A stretch of 64,000 nt of DNA from an uncultured Acidobacteriota bacterium (GTDB lineage Bacteria; Acidobacteriota; Thermoanaerobaculia; Gp7-AA8): NCBI GenBank assembly GCA_937870635.1, contig CALMZP010000091.1, positions 17,654 through 81,653 on the forward strand, in the 5' to 3' direction. Shown in pieces: positions 1 through 8,206 of the stretch. The position numbers and the translations under genes are program-made. The number at the start of each line of letters is the position of its first letter. Within the stretch, counting starts at the first letter, position 1. The notes beneath the pieces were generated by a model that was given only the letters and a program-made list of their open reading frames with translations, was not told where the DNA came from and made no database searches.

Positions 1-1
1 C

Positions 2-166
2 CGGAACGCCTACGAGAAGCTGCAGTTCGGAATCGTTCATGTTCGCACGGACGGCGAGCGGGTACTGGTCGCCACGCACAGTGGAAAAGACGATCAGAAA
101 GAGAGTTACGCGTTCCGGGTCGACGAGCAGGGAGGGATCACGTGGGAGGAAACCTCGATCGTTTGA
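2..166 (+). CDS. C-terminal 54 residues of an unidentified protein (truncated by window edge)
   Basis: An open frame runs in from the left edge (frame 2) and ends at TGA 164-166. The 54 visible residues are mixed hydrophilic and beta-like, beginning RNAYEKLQFGIVHV and ending WEETSIV, with no recognisable motif. Codon third positions are G/C rich, as in the real genes nearby. This reading argues that the first ~43 codons of the overlapping +3 frame are not coding. Function unknown. Confidence 0.5.
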   Translation, partial: RNAYEKLQFGIVHVRTDGERVLVATHSGKDDQKESYAFRVDEQGGITWEETSIV

Positions 167-191
167 TTCGCGAACCCTCCCCCCCCATCGC

Positions 192-1415
192 GTGCTGCTC
201 CCGTTTCACGCGTCGGTGCCGACCGCTGAAGGCGCATGGGTCGTCGACTGGTGGTTCCGCAATGACGGCGATCGCGCCGTGGACCTGTTCCCACTCGCGG
301 TCATCGGAGGCTTGCCACCGCCGGGTCCCCCAGAGTTCGTTTCCATCGCCAGTTATCCGGCGGCGCCGCCAAACTCGACGCTGAAGTCTCCCGCTGGGGA
401 CGTGATCCCGACCCTTTTTGTGCCGCCGTTCGTGCCGGTAAAGACGAGAACACCGGGCGCGTTCCTGTACGTGGAGGATCCCGGTCGATCAGGCATCGCG
501 ATCGGCGGAACACTCATGAAACGCGGACCGGCAACGTCGAGTTTCCTTCCAAGGTCGAACGTCGAATCCCCCGAAGGAATTGACGATGTTGAGAACGCCG
601 AACAATCCCGCACATTATTTAAAATCGAACGGTTGGACCCGCGCATCCTCGTTGCTGCCGTAGCCCTCGCCGTGATTCTCGTCGCGCTCGTGTGGCATTC
701 GATGGCGGCACTGCCGCGGTGGCGGGCGGTGGCGTTCTGGGTTTCGGTGCTCATGTACGGATTGCTGCGCGCATGTTTCCAGTCCGCGATGGCGAGGCCC
801 GCCGGCGCCACGGTGGTCGGGGTGGCAGGGTTCGCGATCACGCTGTATCTGGCCTGGTGGCTTGGCGGACATTGGACCTACCTCATCGCCCAGGTCGCCC
901 TGGCCTCCATCTTCCTCGGCGCCATGGGCTGGGCGATCGACAGCGCGGCGCTCGCTCTCAGCGTGCCGGACGCCGGAATCGTGGAATGGTTCTTCTCCGG
1001 GATCGACTTCCTCCTGCCTTTCGCGGCGATCACCGGGCGATGGAAGTGGCGCTGGTGGACGCTGCTCTTCTTTCCCGTTCACTTCGCGGGGCATCTGCTG
1101 CCCGCTGACTGCCTGGATGTCGTCCACTGGTCCATTGCGGTGATCGTGGCGGCGATCGCGCTGCGAACGACCGTCGAGCACAAGCCATTCAGCGATATGC
1201 GTGAGTGGGTGCCGACGCTGGCATTCGGCTCGGTGGTGGCCGGGATCGTTGTCGCGGGGGTGGGACGACCGCGGGTTCTCATTTCGCTCGTACCGGCGCT
1301 CGCGATCTGGGTGAGTGTGCTCGGTGGTCTGCGTCTGCGCTGGTTGCGGCGTCACTGGGCTTGGGTGCTGGTCGCGATTGTGTTGGCGTCCTGGGGATGG
1401 TTCCTGACGGGATGA
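192..1415 (+). CDS. Multi-spanning membrane protein with N-terminal beta-rich domain, start uncertain
   Basis: The frame is open from 39, but 39-166 overlaps the more coding-like end of the upstream gene. GTG 192 is therefore taken as a tentative start; no ribosome site supports it. The first ~145 residues form a hydrophilic domain (VLLPFHASVPTAEGAW..., PFVPVKTRTPGAFLYVEDPG) reminiscent of secreted domains such as the one encoded at 26.5 kb, yet no signal peptide precedes it. About seven or eight hydrophobic segments follow from residue ~155 to the end. The missing leader suggests a frameshift or decayed 5' end, or that the real product is only the membrane part starting near 633-700. No family recognised. 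Confidence 0.5.
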   Translation: MLLPFHASVPTAEGAWVVDWWFRNDGDRAVDLFPLAVIGGLPPPGPPEFVSIASYPAAPPNSTLKSPAGDVIPTLFVPPFVPVKTRTPGAFLYVEDPGRSGIAIGGTLMKRGPATSSFLPRSNVESPEGIDDVENAEQSRTLFKIERLDPRILVAAVALAVILVALVWHSMAALPRWRAVAFWVSVLMYGLLRACFQSAMARPAGATVVGVAGFAITLYLAWWLGGHWTYLIAQVALASIFLGAMGWAIDSAALALSVPDAGIVEWFFSGIDFLLPFAAITGRWKWRWWTLLFFPVHFAGHLLPADCLDVVHWSIAVIVAAIALRTTVEHKPFSDMREWVPTLAFGSVVAGIVVAGVGRPRVLISLVPALAIWVSVLGGLRLRWLRRHWAWVLVAIVLASWGWFLTG

Positions 1416-1445
1416 AAATTGGGCGCAGCAAGCTGCCGCACTCGA

Positions 1446-3113
1446 TTAATTGAGGCCGTGGCCGAGGGGGTAGAAGCCGGGGATTTCGATCGGAAGTCTT
1501 CCGCGATACGGGATCTCGCCGGTGAGAGCTTTGATGGCGGCGAGCTCGGAGGCCTGGCCGATGTCGTAGGTCACGGCGTAGGCCGGAAGCTCGGGGACGT
1601 GCATCAGAACGTACGGGCTGCCGAAGGCGGTGAAGGCGAGAGGTTTCTTCGACGCTGACAGATCGCGAAGCAATTTCGTCTGCGCATCATTGAGGTTGAT
1701 CGATCCTTTGTAAGAGGCGACGCGAACGAAGCCGTTCACGACGAGCGCGTCGGCCAGACCGGCCAGCTTGCGCACCAGTTCATATTCTGCGGGTGTGGTC
1801 TGGTCATCGACATGGACCGTGACCGAACGCGGAAAGCGTTTCGCCAGCTCGGCGGCGAGAACCTTTCCCACGGGGCCTTCGCGCCATCCGGTGCGCGTGT
1901 CGAGCACGTTGATCTGAACGACCCTGAGCTCTGTGGATGGCCTCAGCGGAAGTACCTTTTTATCGTCGCGGACGAGCGTGATGGCCTGATCGGCCACGCG
2001 CTGCGCGACGGCCCGGTTCGCGGGACTGCCGACGGTCTCGACCAGGCGAACGATGTCGACGGTGCGGTTTCGGTCGAGTCCCAGCGACGATTTCGCGCGC
2101 AGAACGCGCCGCACGGACTGGTCGAGGCGAGCCGTGGAAATCCGTCCGCTGCGCACCGACGCCTGCAGCGCACGATAGGCGGCTTCGACATCGGGTGGCG
2201 TGACGAGGATGTCGGCGCCTGCTTCTATGGCCAAAACCGCGGCCTCTTCGACGGAGAACGCGCTCGTCACACCGCGCATCCCCATCGAATCGGTGAACAG
2301 GACTCCTTCGAATTTCAGATCATCGCGGAGCAGGGCGGTCAGCACCGGCTTCGACAGCGTGGCCGGCAAACCTTCCTTCGGCTCGAGTTTCGGCAGCCAG
2401 ATGTGCGCCGTCATGAATGCGCCGGCGCCGGCCTCGATGGCCGCGCGGAACGGAGGCAGTTCGATCGCGTCCAGCCTCTGCCGCGCGACGTCGAGCGTCG
2501 GCATCTCCAGGTGAGAATCGACCGCCACATCGCCATGCCCGGGAAAATGCTTCGCCGTGGCGAGCTGTCCGTTCTCCTGGATGCCGCGCACATATGCGGC
2601 GACGAATCTCGATACCGTCGCAGGGTCCTCGCCGAACGAGCGGATGTTGATGATCGGGTTGGCCGGATTGTTGTTTACGTCCGCGACGGGGTAAAAGTTC
2701 ACGTTGACGCCGGCCGCGCGGCCTTCCCGCGCGGTCACGCGCGCCGCTTCGTAAGCAAGTCGCTCGTCCCCTGTCGCCGCGATCGCCATCGCCAGTGGCA
2801 TCCGCGTCGCGCCGTACAGGACGTAGCCGGCGCCGCCCTCGAGATTCGCCGACGTCAGCAGCGGAACTTTCGACATCCGCTGGAGCTCATTGAGCGTCAC
2901 CGCGACGGCCGCGGCATCGCCGATGCCGCCGTGAATGCTTCCGACGTGAAACTCCTCGATGGCGCGCCACGCGTCCCGGATCGGCTCACTGCGAGCCATG
3001 ACCAGCTGCCCGATCTTTTCGTCGACGGTCATCGAGCGAAGGGTCCGCTCGACCCATCGGTCATCGGCATGGACGGAGGAGGCGACGAGCAGAAGTACGA
3101 AGAACGTTCTCAT
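1446..3113 (-). CDS. Glycoside hydrolase family 3, beta-N-acetylhexosaminidase-like, secreted
   Basis: 555 residues. ATG 3111-3113 is chosen because it begins a clear signal peptide (MRTFFVLLLVASSVHADD); the frame stays open upstream only through a dispersed repeat. The GH3 N-terminal barrel has the diagnostic AKHFPGHGD (about residues 187-195) with a conserved His/Asp, and VLFTDSMGMRGV carrying the presumed nucleophile Asp275. The KHFPGHGD loop is characteristic of the NagZ-type branch that cleaves beta-linked N-acetylglucosamine, so peptidoglycan or chitin fragments are likely substrates. A C-terminal alpha/beta domain (about 400-555) resembles the second GH3 domain, which NagZ lacks, so it is closer to secreted two-domain hexosaminidases. 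Convergent with the preceding membrane protein gene. Confidence 0.88.
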   Translation of the reverse strand: MRTFFVLLLVASSVHADDRWVERTLRSMTVDEKIGQLVMARSEPIRDAWRAIEEFHVGSIHGGIGDAAAVAVTLNELQRMSKVPLLTSANLEGGAGYVLYGATRMPLAMAIAATGDERLAYEAARVTAREGRAAGVNVNFYPVADVNNNPANPIINIRSFGEDPATVSRFVAAYVRGIQENGQLATAKHFPGHGDVAVDSHLEMPTLDVARQRLDAIELPPFRAAIEAGAGAFMTAHIWLPKLEPKEGLPATLSKPVLTALLRDDLKFEGVLFTDSMGMRGVTSAFSVEEAAVLAIEAGADILVTPPDVEAAYRALQASVRSGRISTARLDQSVRRVLRAKSSLGLDRNRTVDIVRLVETVGSPANRAVAQRVADQAITLVRDDKKVLPLRPSTELRVVQINVLDTRTGWREGPVGKVLAAELAKRFPRSVTVHVDDQTTPAEYELVRKLAGLADALVVNGFVRVASYKGSINLNDAQTKLLRDLSASKKPLAFTAFGSPYVLMHVPELPAYAVTYDIGQASELAAIKALTGEIPYRGRLPIEIPGFYPLGHGLN

Positions 3114-3357
3114 TGGGGACAGCTTAATCTTTGTTCTCCCGAGCGTGAGCGCTTCATCCCGAGCGTTAGCGAGGGATCTGGGGGTCGGGGGGGTACGAGG
3201 CATGAGTTTCGTGCCACCCAGCCCCCAGATTCCCTCGCTCACGCTCGGGATGACAGCTTCTCGGCATGACAGCTTCTCCACGACTTTCACGCTCGGGATG
3301 ACAGGGTCACAGCCGCACGGACCGAGCGTACCTCGGTCTACAGGGCGTGGAATCTCT
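3114..3357. repeat. Intergenic palindromic element, family A (GTCATCCCGAGCG type)
   Basis: The core at 3154-3255 is an inverted repeat. Its left arm has TCATCCCGAGCG then GAGGGATCTGGGGG. Its right arm has CCCAG then ATTCCCTCGCTCACGCTC and GGGATGACAG. A further half-arm (CACGCTCGGGATGACAG) lies at ~3287-3303. Related half-copies occur at 4643-4672, 5195-5253 and 18848-18921. The gap lies between two same-strand genes (pfk upstream, GH3 downstream), so the hairpin could act as a terminator or RNA-processing site. No gene is seen here; frames open through it are artefacts of the repeat. Confidence 0.75.
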
Positions 3358-4467
3358 TCAATCGCCGAACGAGATGCCGAGGTCGCGTGCGGTCAGCATC
3401 GAGTCGGAGTCGAGAGGAACGACTTTCATCCGGCGCGTCGCTTCCTCCAGCGGCACGTATTTCACGGTAGGCGGATCGAGCGCCACCATCACGCCGCTGT
3501 GTCCTTCCTCCAGCGCACGCACGGCCGCCGCGCCAAAGCGCAGCGACAGCAGCCGGTCGAACGTGCTCGGAGTGCCGCCGCGCAGCAGGTGGCCGAGAAC
3601 GACGGTGCGGATCTCGCGGCCGGTCAGCTCCACGAGGTCTTCCGTGAGCCGTTCCCCGGCGCCGCCCAGCCGTTCGACGCCGCCGAGGTCGCGCGCCTTG
3701 AGCACAGACGTTCCGCCCCCTTTCGGCTTCGCGCCCTCGGCGACGACCACGATCGCGTGCTTCTGCCCTTCGGTCTCGACCTGGCGGATCTTCTTCGCCA
3801 CGACCTCGATGTCGTACGGAATCTCCGGAATCAGGATCACGTCCGCCGATGCCGAGATGCCGGAGTTGAGCGCGATCCATCCCGCGTACCGGCCCATGAC
3901 TTCGACGACCATCACCCGCCGATGCGCATCGGCCGTCGTGTGCAGGCGGTCGATCGCTTCGGTGGCAAACGAGACTGCGGTGTCGAATCCGAAGGTGATG
4001 ACCGTTCCGTCGAGGTCGTTGTCGATCGTCTTCGGCACGCCGACGACGCGCATGCCTTTCTTCGCGAGGATGGAGGCGATGCCGAGAGAGCCGTCGCCGC
4101 CGATGGTGACGAGTGCGTCGATGCCCTGCCGCCCGAACTCGCTCACCAGTTCATCGCAGCGATCCACCTCGGTCACCGTCCCGTCGGGATTCGTGACGGG
4201 GAAGCGGGTCGGGTTCCCGCGGTTCGTGGTGCCGAGGATCGTGCCGCCGAGGGGGGTGATGCCGCGGACGGTGTCGCGGTCGAGGGGGATGATGCCGCGG
4301 TCGCCGTACTGGTCGGGCATCAGCAGACCGTTGTAGCCGTCACGGATGCCGACACATCTCCATCCGCGCTTCTTCGCTGCGAGCGTCGTGGCGCGTATGA
4401 CCGCGTTGAGCCCCGGCGCGTCGCCGCCGCCCGTGGAGATCGCGATGCACTGAATGTTGTTCGGCAT
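3358..4467 (-). CDS. pfkA: 6-phosphofructokinase, ATP-type of the mixed-substrate (group III) branch
   Basis: 369 residues, full length. It phosphorylates fructose 6-phosphate to fructose 1,6-bisphosphate in glycolysis. Visible motifs are GGGDAPGLNAV (13-23), TIGGDGSL with Gly after Asp (GGDGS 123-127), PKTIDNDLDGT (145-155, proton-abstracting Asp) and EVMGRYAGW (substrate-binding MGR). The GGDGS sequence favours ATP; PPi enzymes have a second Asp there. The Lys in PKTIDND is shared with PPi-dependent and actinobacterial group III enzymes. That combination is known from ATP-dependent group III PFKs. Start ATG 4465-4467 follows no strong ribosome site. It stands alone between repeat-rich intergenic regions. 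Confidence 0.93.
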   Translation of the reverse strand: MPNNIQCIAISTGGGDAPGLNAVIRATTLAAKKRGWRCVGIRDGYNGLLMPDQYGDRGIIPLDRDTVRGITPLGGTILGTTNRGNPTRFPVTNPDGTVTEVDRCDELVSEFGRQGIDALVTIGGDGSLGIASILAKKGMRVVGVPKTIDNDLDGTVITFGFDTAVSFATEAIDRLHTTADAHRRVMVVEVMGRYAGWIALNSGISASADVILIPEIPYDIEVVAKKIRQVETEGQKHAIVVVAEGAKPKGGGTSVLKARDLGGVERLGGAGERLTEDLVELTGREIRTVVLGHLLRGGTPSTFDRLLSLRFGAAAVRALEEGHSGVMVALDPPTVKYVPLEEATRRMKVVPLDSDSMLTARDLGISFGD

Positions 4468-4517
4468 GAGTGAATCATAGACGGGTTGGCGTGCGGCAGC
4501 TCGCTGCGCTCTTCACG

Positions 4518-4614
4518 ATTCACCATTGACCATTCAACATTCACCATTCCCGTCTCTCTCAGCAGAGTACGGGAATGGTGAATGGTCAATGGTGAATGGT
4601 GAGTGGTGAATGGG
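4518..4614. repeat. Heptamer inverted repeat H1 (CATTCAC type)
   Basis: The left arm 4518-4552 reads as 7-nt units (CATTCAC, CATTGAC, CATTCAA, CATTCAC, CATTCCC). After a short spacer, the right arm 4570-4614 carries the reverse-complement units (GGGAATG, GTGAATG, GTCAATG and so on). The arms can form a long hairpin. It lies ~50 nt upstream of the pfk start, between divergent genes. A half family A palindrome (4643-4672) follows. Confidence 0.9.
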
Positions 4615-4683
4615 GTTCGTGAAGTCCGATCCTGCCGGTGCTTCCGAAGATCCCTCGCTTCGCTCGGGATAAACTCGCGGCCG

Positions 4684-5160
4684 ATGCGCCGGATCGCTCT
4701 CACTCTTGCCCTCCTCCTTGCCGCCTGTTCGGCGGAGGGGCGGCCTCTCCGCGCCACCGTCACCCACGTTGCCGACGGCGATTCGTTTCACGCGCGCGAC
4801 GCGCGGGGGAGGAAGCTGGAGATCCGGATCCTGGCCATCGATGCGCCGGAGCGCAATCAACCGTACGCCGACGCTTCGCGCCGCGCGCTTACCAGCATGA
4901 TCGGCGGGAAAGAGATCGAGATCCACGTCGCCGAGCCCGACCGGCACGGGCGTCTCGTGAGCCGTGTCATGCGGGGCGGTGTCGACGTCGGCCTCACGCA
5001 GCTGAAAAGCGGGATGGCGTGGGTGTATCCGTTCGCCGGGAAGATGCCGGCGGGCTATCGCGAGGCGGAGCGCGCCGCGCGCAAAGCACGCGCCGGCCTG
5101 TGGCGCGACGCGAAGCCGCGCGAGCCGTGGAAGTATCGCCGCCAGCCCTATAATCAATGA
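4684..5160 (+). CDS. Thermonuclease-like (SNase/TNase) lipoprotein nuclease
   Basis: 158 residues from ATG 4684, chosen because it opens a lipoprotein leader (MRRIALTLALLLAAC, lipobox LAAC) whereas the upstream frame runs through repeats. The OB-fold nuclease domain shows VADGDSFHA (metal-binding Asp), EIRILAIDAPE (the Arg, Asp and Glu equivalents of staphylococcal nuclease R35, D40 and E43) and DRHGRLVSRV (R87 equivalent). All expected catalytic residues are therefore present. It probably degrades extracellular or periplasmic nucleic acids at the membrane surface. Compact relative to staphylococcal nuclease but typical of bacterial TNase homologues. Confidence 0.9.
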   Translation: MRRIALTLALLLAACSAEGRPLRATVTHVADGDSFHARDARGRKLEIRILAIDAPERNQPYADASRRALTSMIGGKEIEIHVAEPDRHGRLVSRVMRGGVDVGLTQLKSGMAWVYPFAGKMPAGYREAERAARKARAGLWRDAKPREPWKYRRQPYNQ

Positions 5161-5182
5161 CACTCGTGAATATACAGACCGG

Positions 5183-5253
5183 TACTCGCTTCCGAGGCAC
5201 GAGTTGCGGGCAACCCAGCCCCCAGATCCTTCGCTCACGCTCGGGATGACACC
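5183..5253. repeat. Partial palindromic element, family A
   Basis: Contains CAACCCAGCCCCCAGATCC followed by TTCGCTCACGCTCGGGATGACA. This matches the right arm of the family A element at 3.2 kb; the left part (TTCCGAGGCACGAGTT) matches its central loop. It lies between the convergent nuclease and kinase genes. Confidence 0.7.
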
Positions 5254-5271
5254 TTGTTGCAGACGTGACCC

Positions 5272-7848
5272 TCAAAACACGTTCGTGATCACTTCCAGCG
5301 GCTGCGTCGTCGAGGCGTCGCGGCGCGAGATGATCACTTCTTTTCCGTCGGGCATGAGCACGTAGTCGTTGGTGCCGATCGGGCGGTGCTTCACGGGTGT
5401 GCCGATGGCCAGACCGTTCGCGGTGGAGATCTCCACGCTCATCAGCTGGCTCTCCCCGTTCACGAAGAACAGCCGGCCGCTGGCGGACCATCTAGGCGAC
5501 GAACCTCCGCCGGATGAGATCTGCGAGCGGCTCCCGTCGGGAGGGAAAGGCTGGAGATAGAGCTCGCTGCGGCCGGTATCGTCGGATTGATAGGTAATCC
5601 ATTTTCCGTCCGGTGAGAAGCGGCCGGAGCTCTCGGCGAATGGAGTCTTCGCAAAGGGAGTGATCTTCTTCGTCGTCATGTCGAAGATCAGAAGGTCCAT
5701 GCGCGTGGCCGGCGTGTAACCCTCGGCGAGGAGATAACGGCCGTCACGAGTCCAGTCGATGATCTCCATTCCCTGCTCGTTGCTGCCGGTGAAGATGATC
5801 TCTTCCTGGCCACCGCCGCCGGAGGGCCGCGTCCGGACCGAAGCTGTGGTGGCGCCGGCGACGGCGTAGATCAGCGTCTTTCCGTCCCCTGACCAGACCG
5901 CTCCAATCTCCTCGGTAGGTTCGAAGGTGATGCGCGTGCTGATGCCGCGACGGAGGTCGTAGGTCCAGATGTCGCTGTTGCGCTGTTGCGCCGGGATTCG
6001 ATTCATGGCGAGCCGCGTGCCGTCTCGTGAAAGATCGATGTTCACGCCGTCGACGCTCAGGCGCGTCTCGCTGTCTCCGTCGACCGGCATGCGGATCAAC
6101 GACGTCACCGCCTCGGGCCCCCGGCGATGAAAGACGAGGCGGCCGTTCCGCGACACCGAAAAGCCCGCCGTACCGTATTGCCCGTTGTACTCGACGCCGC
6201 GCGCGATCAGGAAGCCGTCGCCCGTGGTTGCACGGCGCTCGAGGTCGAACGGCTGCGCGTAGAGCTCGAAGTCGTTGAGGTAAACGAGGTAACCCGGCGG
6301 GGCGTAGACCGCCGGCGTGGCCATCGGGAGCACGCGGTGCACTTCCGTGCTGTCGAGGGATCCGAGGAAGACGCCGGCTTCGTCGGAGTTCTCGCTCATG
6401 GTCATGAAAAGGAAGTGCCGGCCGTCAGGAAGAAACGACGGCCGCCAGTGACCGATCTCTTTGCGGCCGGCGTCGAGTTTCGTGACCGGCTGCGGAGTGC
6501 CCCCGGTTGACGGCACCCGATGGATCGGCGATGACGGCGAAGGGCTGAAGAGAATGGTGCCGTCTGCTGCCCATGTACCGCCGCGGGTCTCTCCGCCGTT
6601 GCAGATGGTGATGACCGACGAAGTGGCCAGGTCGACGCGCCGCAGTTTGCCGGAGACGAAGAACGCGACGTGCCTGCCGTCGGGGGACCAGAACGGATCG
6701 TAGGCGCCTTCCGTGCCGCGAATGGGCTTGATCTCGGTCGAATCGAACTCACGCACGTGCAACGGCTCGCGGTCGGGTCCGGAAAGACGAACGATGTACC
6801 GCGTCCCGTCCGGAGAGAGGAGGGCCGGCCCGTCGACGACGTTGTAGCGGAGGTTCGGCGGAGGCATCACCTCGAAGCGGAATCGCTGCTGCGGTGGCTG
6901 CTTCCTGCCGCGGTCGACGATGAAGAACGCGATCGCCAGCACGGCAATCAGTGCGGCCGCCGCCCATCCCGCCCACGACTTCCCGCGGGCGGGCGCCGCG
7001 GCCGGAACCATTGACAGCGATTCGAGCTCGAGCTTCACGTCGTGAATCGACTGCCATCGTTCGTCCGGATCTTTCCGGAGGCAGAGCTGCACGATTCGTT
7101 CGAGCCCGGCAGGCGTCAGCGGCTGGATCCCGCTCAAGGGCTGCGGCTCGGTGGCGAGGATGGCCGCGATGACACTCGAGCGCGTCTTTCCTTCGAACGC
7201 GCGTTTGCCGCTGAGCATCTCGTAGACGACGACGCCGAACGCGAAGATGTCGGTCCTGGCGTCGGCAGGGGCGCCCTCGAGCTGTTCCGGCGCCATGTAC
7301 TGAAAGGTGCCGAGGATCATCCCTTCTTCGGTGATCGGTTTTCGCTCGGTGAGGAGGGTCACTCCCTGAGGCTCGGTAGTCTCGCGCTGCTTGGCGAGGC
7401 CGAAGTCGAGAAGCTTCGCGCCGGTACGGGTGAGCATGATGTTGCCCGGCTTGAGGTCGCGATGAGTGATGCCGCGGCGATGCGCTTTGTCGAGCGCATC
7501 GGCAATCTGCATCGCATAGCGCAGCGCTTCGTCCAGCGGAAGCGGGCCGCGAGAGAGCCGGTCGGCGAGCGTCTCTCCCTCGAGATGCTCCATGACCAGG
7601 TAATCGATGCCGTCCTGATTGCCGACGTCGTGGAGGATGCAGATGTGGGGGTGGGCGAGGGAGGAGATGGCTTTGGCCTCGCGCTCGAATCTCGCGCGGA
7701 ACTGATCGCTGGTGGACGAGAGGATCTTCACCGCGACGATGCGGTCGAGCCGCGTGTCGCGCGCCCGGTACACCTCACCCATGCCGCCGGCGCCAATCGG
7801 CGCGAGGATCTCGTAGGGTCCCAGGCGTTTGCCGGCTTCGATGGCCAT
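5272..7848 (-). CDS. Membrane Ser/Thr protein kinase with extracytoplasmic TolB/PD40-type propeller
   Basis: 858 residues. An N-terminal PknB-type kinase domain (about 1-275) shows the glycine loop IGAGGMGEVYRA, Lys in VAVKIL, catalytic loop THRDLKPGNIML, DFG in LLDFGLAKQ and an APE-type segment in MAPEQLEGAP. One transmembrane helix (SWAGWAAAALIAVLAIAFF, about 285-305) is followed by ~550 residues of repeated PDG-type blades (SPDGTRYIV, SPDGRHVAFF, FSPDGKWITY). These are typical of WD40-like/TolB propellers and presumably sense something outside the membrane. Start ATG 7846-7848 gives the standard kinase N-terminus. A heptamer repeat array lies just upstream. The paralogue at 15.3 kb has the same architecture. 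Confidence 0.93.
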   Translation of the reverse strand: MAIEAGKRLGPYEILAPIGAGGMGEVYRARDTRLDRIVAVKILSSTSDQFRARFEREAKAISSLAHPHICILHDVGNQDGIDYLVMEHLEGETLADRLSRGPLPLDEALRYAMQIADALDKAHRRGITHRDLKPGNIMLTRTGAKLLDFGLAKQRETTEPQGVTLLTERKPITEEGMILGTFQYMAPEQLEGAPADARTDIFAFGVVVYEMLSGKRAFEGKTRSSVIAAILATEPQPLSGIQPLTPAGLERIVQLCLRKDPDERWQSIHDVKLELESLSMVPAAAPARGKSWAGWAAAALIAVLAIAFFIVDRGRKQPPQQRFRFEVMPPPNLRYNVVDGPALLSPDGTRYIVRLSGPDREPLHVREFDSTEIKPIRGTEGAYDPFWSPDGRHVAFFVSGKLRRVDLATSSVITICNGGETRGGTWAADGTILFSPSPSSPIHRVPSTGGTPQPVTKLDAGRKEIGHWRPSFLPDGRHFLFMTMSENSDEAGVFLGSLDSTEVHRVLPMATPAVYAPPGYLVYLNDFELYAQPFDLERRATTGDGFLIARGVEYNGQYGTAGFSVSRNGRLVFHRRGPEAVTSLIRMPVDGDSETRLSVDGVNIDLSRDGTRLAMNRIPAQQRNSDIWTYDLRRGISTRITFEPTEEIGAVWSGDGKTLIYAVAGATTASVRTRPSGGGGQEEIIFTGSNEQGMEIIDWTRDGRYLLAEGYTPATRMDLLIFDMTTKKITPFAKTPFAESSGRFSPDGKWITYQSDDTGRSELYLQPFPPDGSRSQISSGGGSSPRWSASGRLFFVNGESQLMSVEISTANGLAIGTPVKHRPIGTNDYVLMPDGKEVIISRRDASTTQPLEVITNVF

Positions 7849-7878
7849 TCGGAAGTGCGTAAGGATAACCGGGAACCG

Positions 7879-8143
7879 GTAACCGTTAACCGTTAACCGT
7901 TAACCGTTAACCGTTAACCGTTAACCGTTAACCGTGCGATGGGCTTATCACATCCCGTGGCTGTGTGTCCTTACCTGTTCCCCGCGAGCCAGCGACCGTG
8001 CCTCCCACGTCACCCTGAGCCGCGAAGACGGCGAAGGGCCTCGAGCTACGTAACCTGAGGTCCTTCGCCGCGCTGCGCCGGCTCAGGATGACGTGACCTG
8101 GTTACGTCTCCGCGGTTAACGGTCAACGGTTAACGGTCAACGG
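7879..8143. repeat. Composite repeat: heptamer array (TTAACCG), family C stem-loop, inverted heptamer array
   Basis: 7879-7934 contains seven perfect tandem TTAACCG units plus partial ends. 8113-8143 holds the inverted counterpart, alternating CGGTTAA and CGGTCAA units. Between them, 8006-8095 is an independent palindrome. It starts CACGTCACCCTGAGCC and ends GGCTCAGGATGACGTG, with CGAAGACGGCGAAGGGCC and GGTCCTTCGCCG internally (family C). Another copy of the family C core, also between heptamer arms, is at 43.4 kb. This fills the ~300-nt gap between the kinase and the blaI promoter. No gene is seen. Confidence 0.88.
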
Positions 8144-8149
8144 CCCCCC

Positions 8150-8201
8150 TTGACAACGACTACAGTTGTAATCCATATTGCTTACAGTTGTAGGCAAGGA
8201 G
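8150..8201 (+). promoter_or_regulatory. blaI-type promoter with two BlaI/MecI-like operators and strong ribosome site
   Basis: TTGACA at 8150-8155 and CATATT at 8174-8179 (18-nt spacing) form a plausible sigma-70-type promoter. Two dyads with the TACA...TGTA core of BlaI/MecI operators flank the -10: CTACAGTTGTAA at 8160-8171 and TTACAGTTGTAG at 8182-8193. They are spaced 22 nt apart (two helical turns). AAGGAG at 8196-8201 lies 5 nt before ATG 8207 and fixes that start. The layout implies negative autoregulation of the repressor-sensor operon. Confidence 0.85.
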
Positions 8202-8206
8202 ACGAC

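Noticed and set aside
1812..3269. 485-codon plus-strand frame
   Set aside because: Antisense to the GH3 gene, His/Arg-rich, no recognisable domain.
7879..7934. CRISPR-like array or telomere-like repeat
   Set aside because: Repeat unit is 7 nt with no spacers, and a facing inverted copy exists; part of the heptamer hairpin family inside a contig, not an array or an end.
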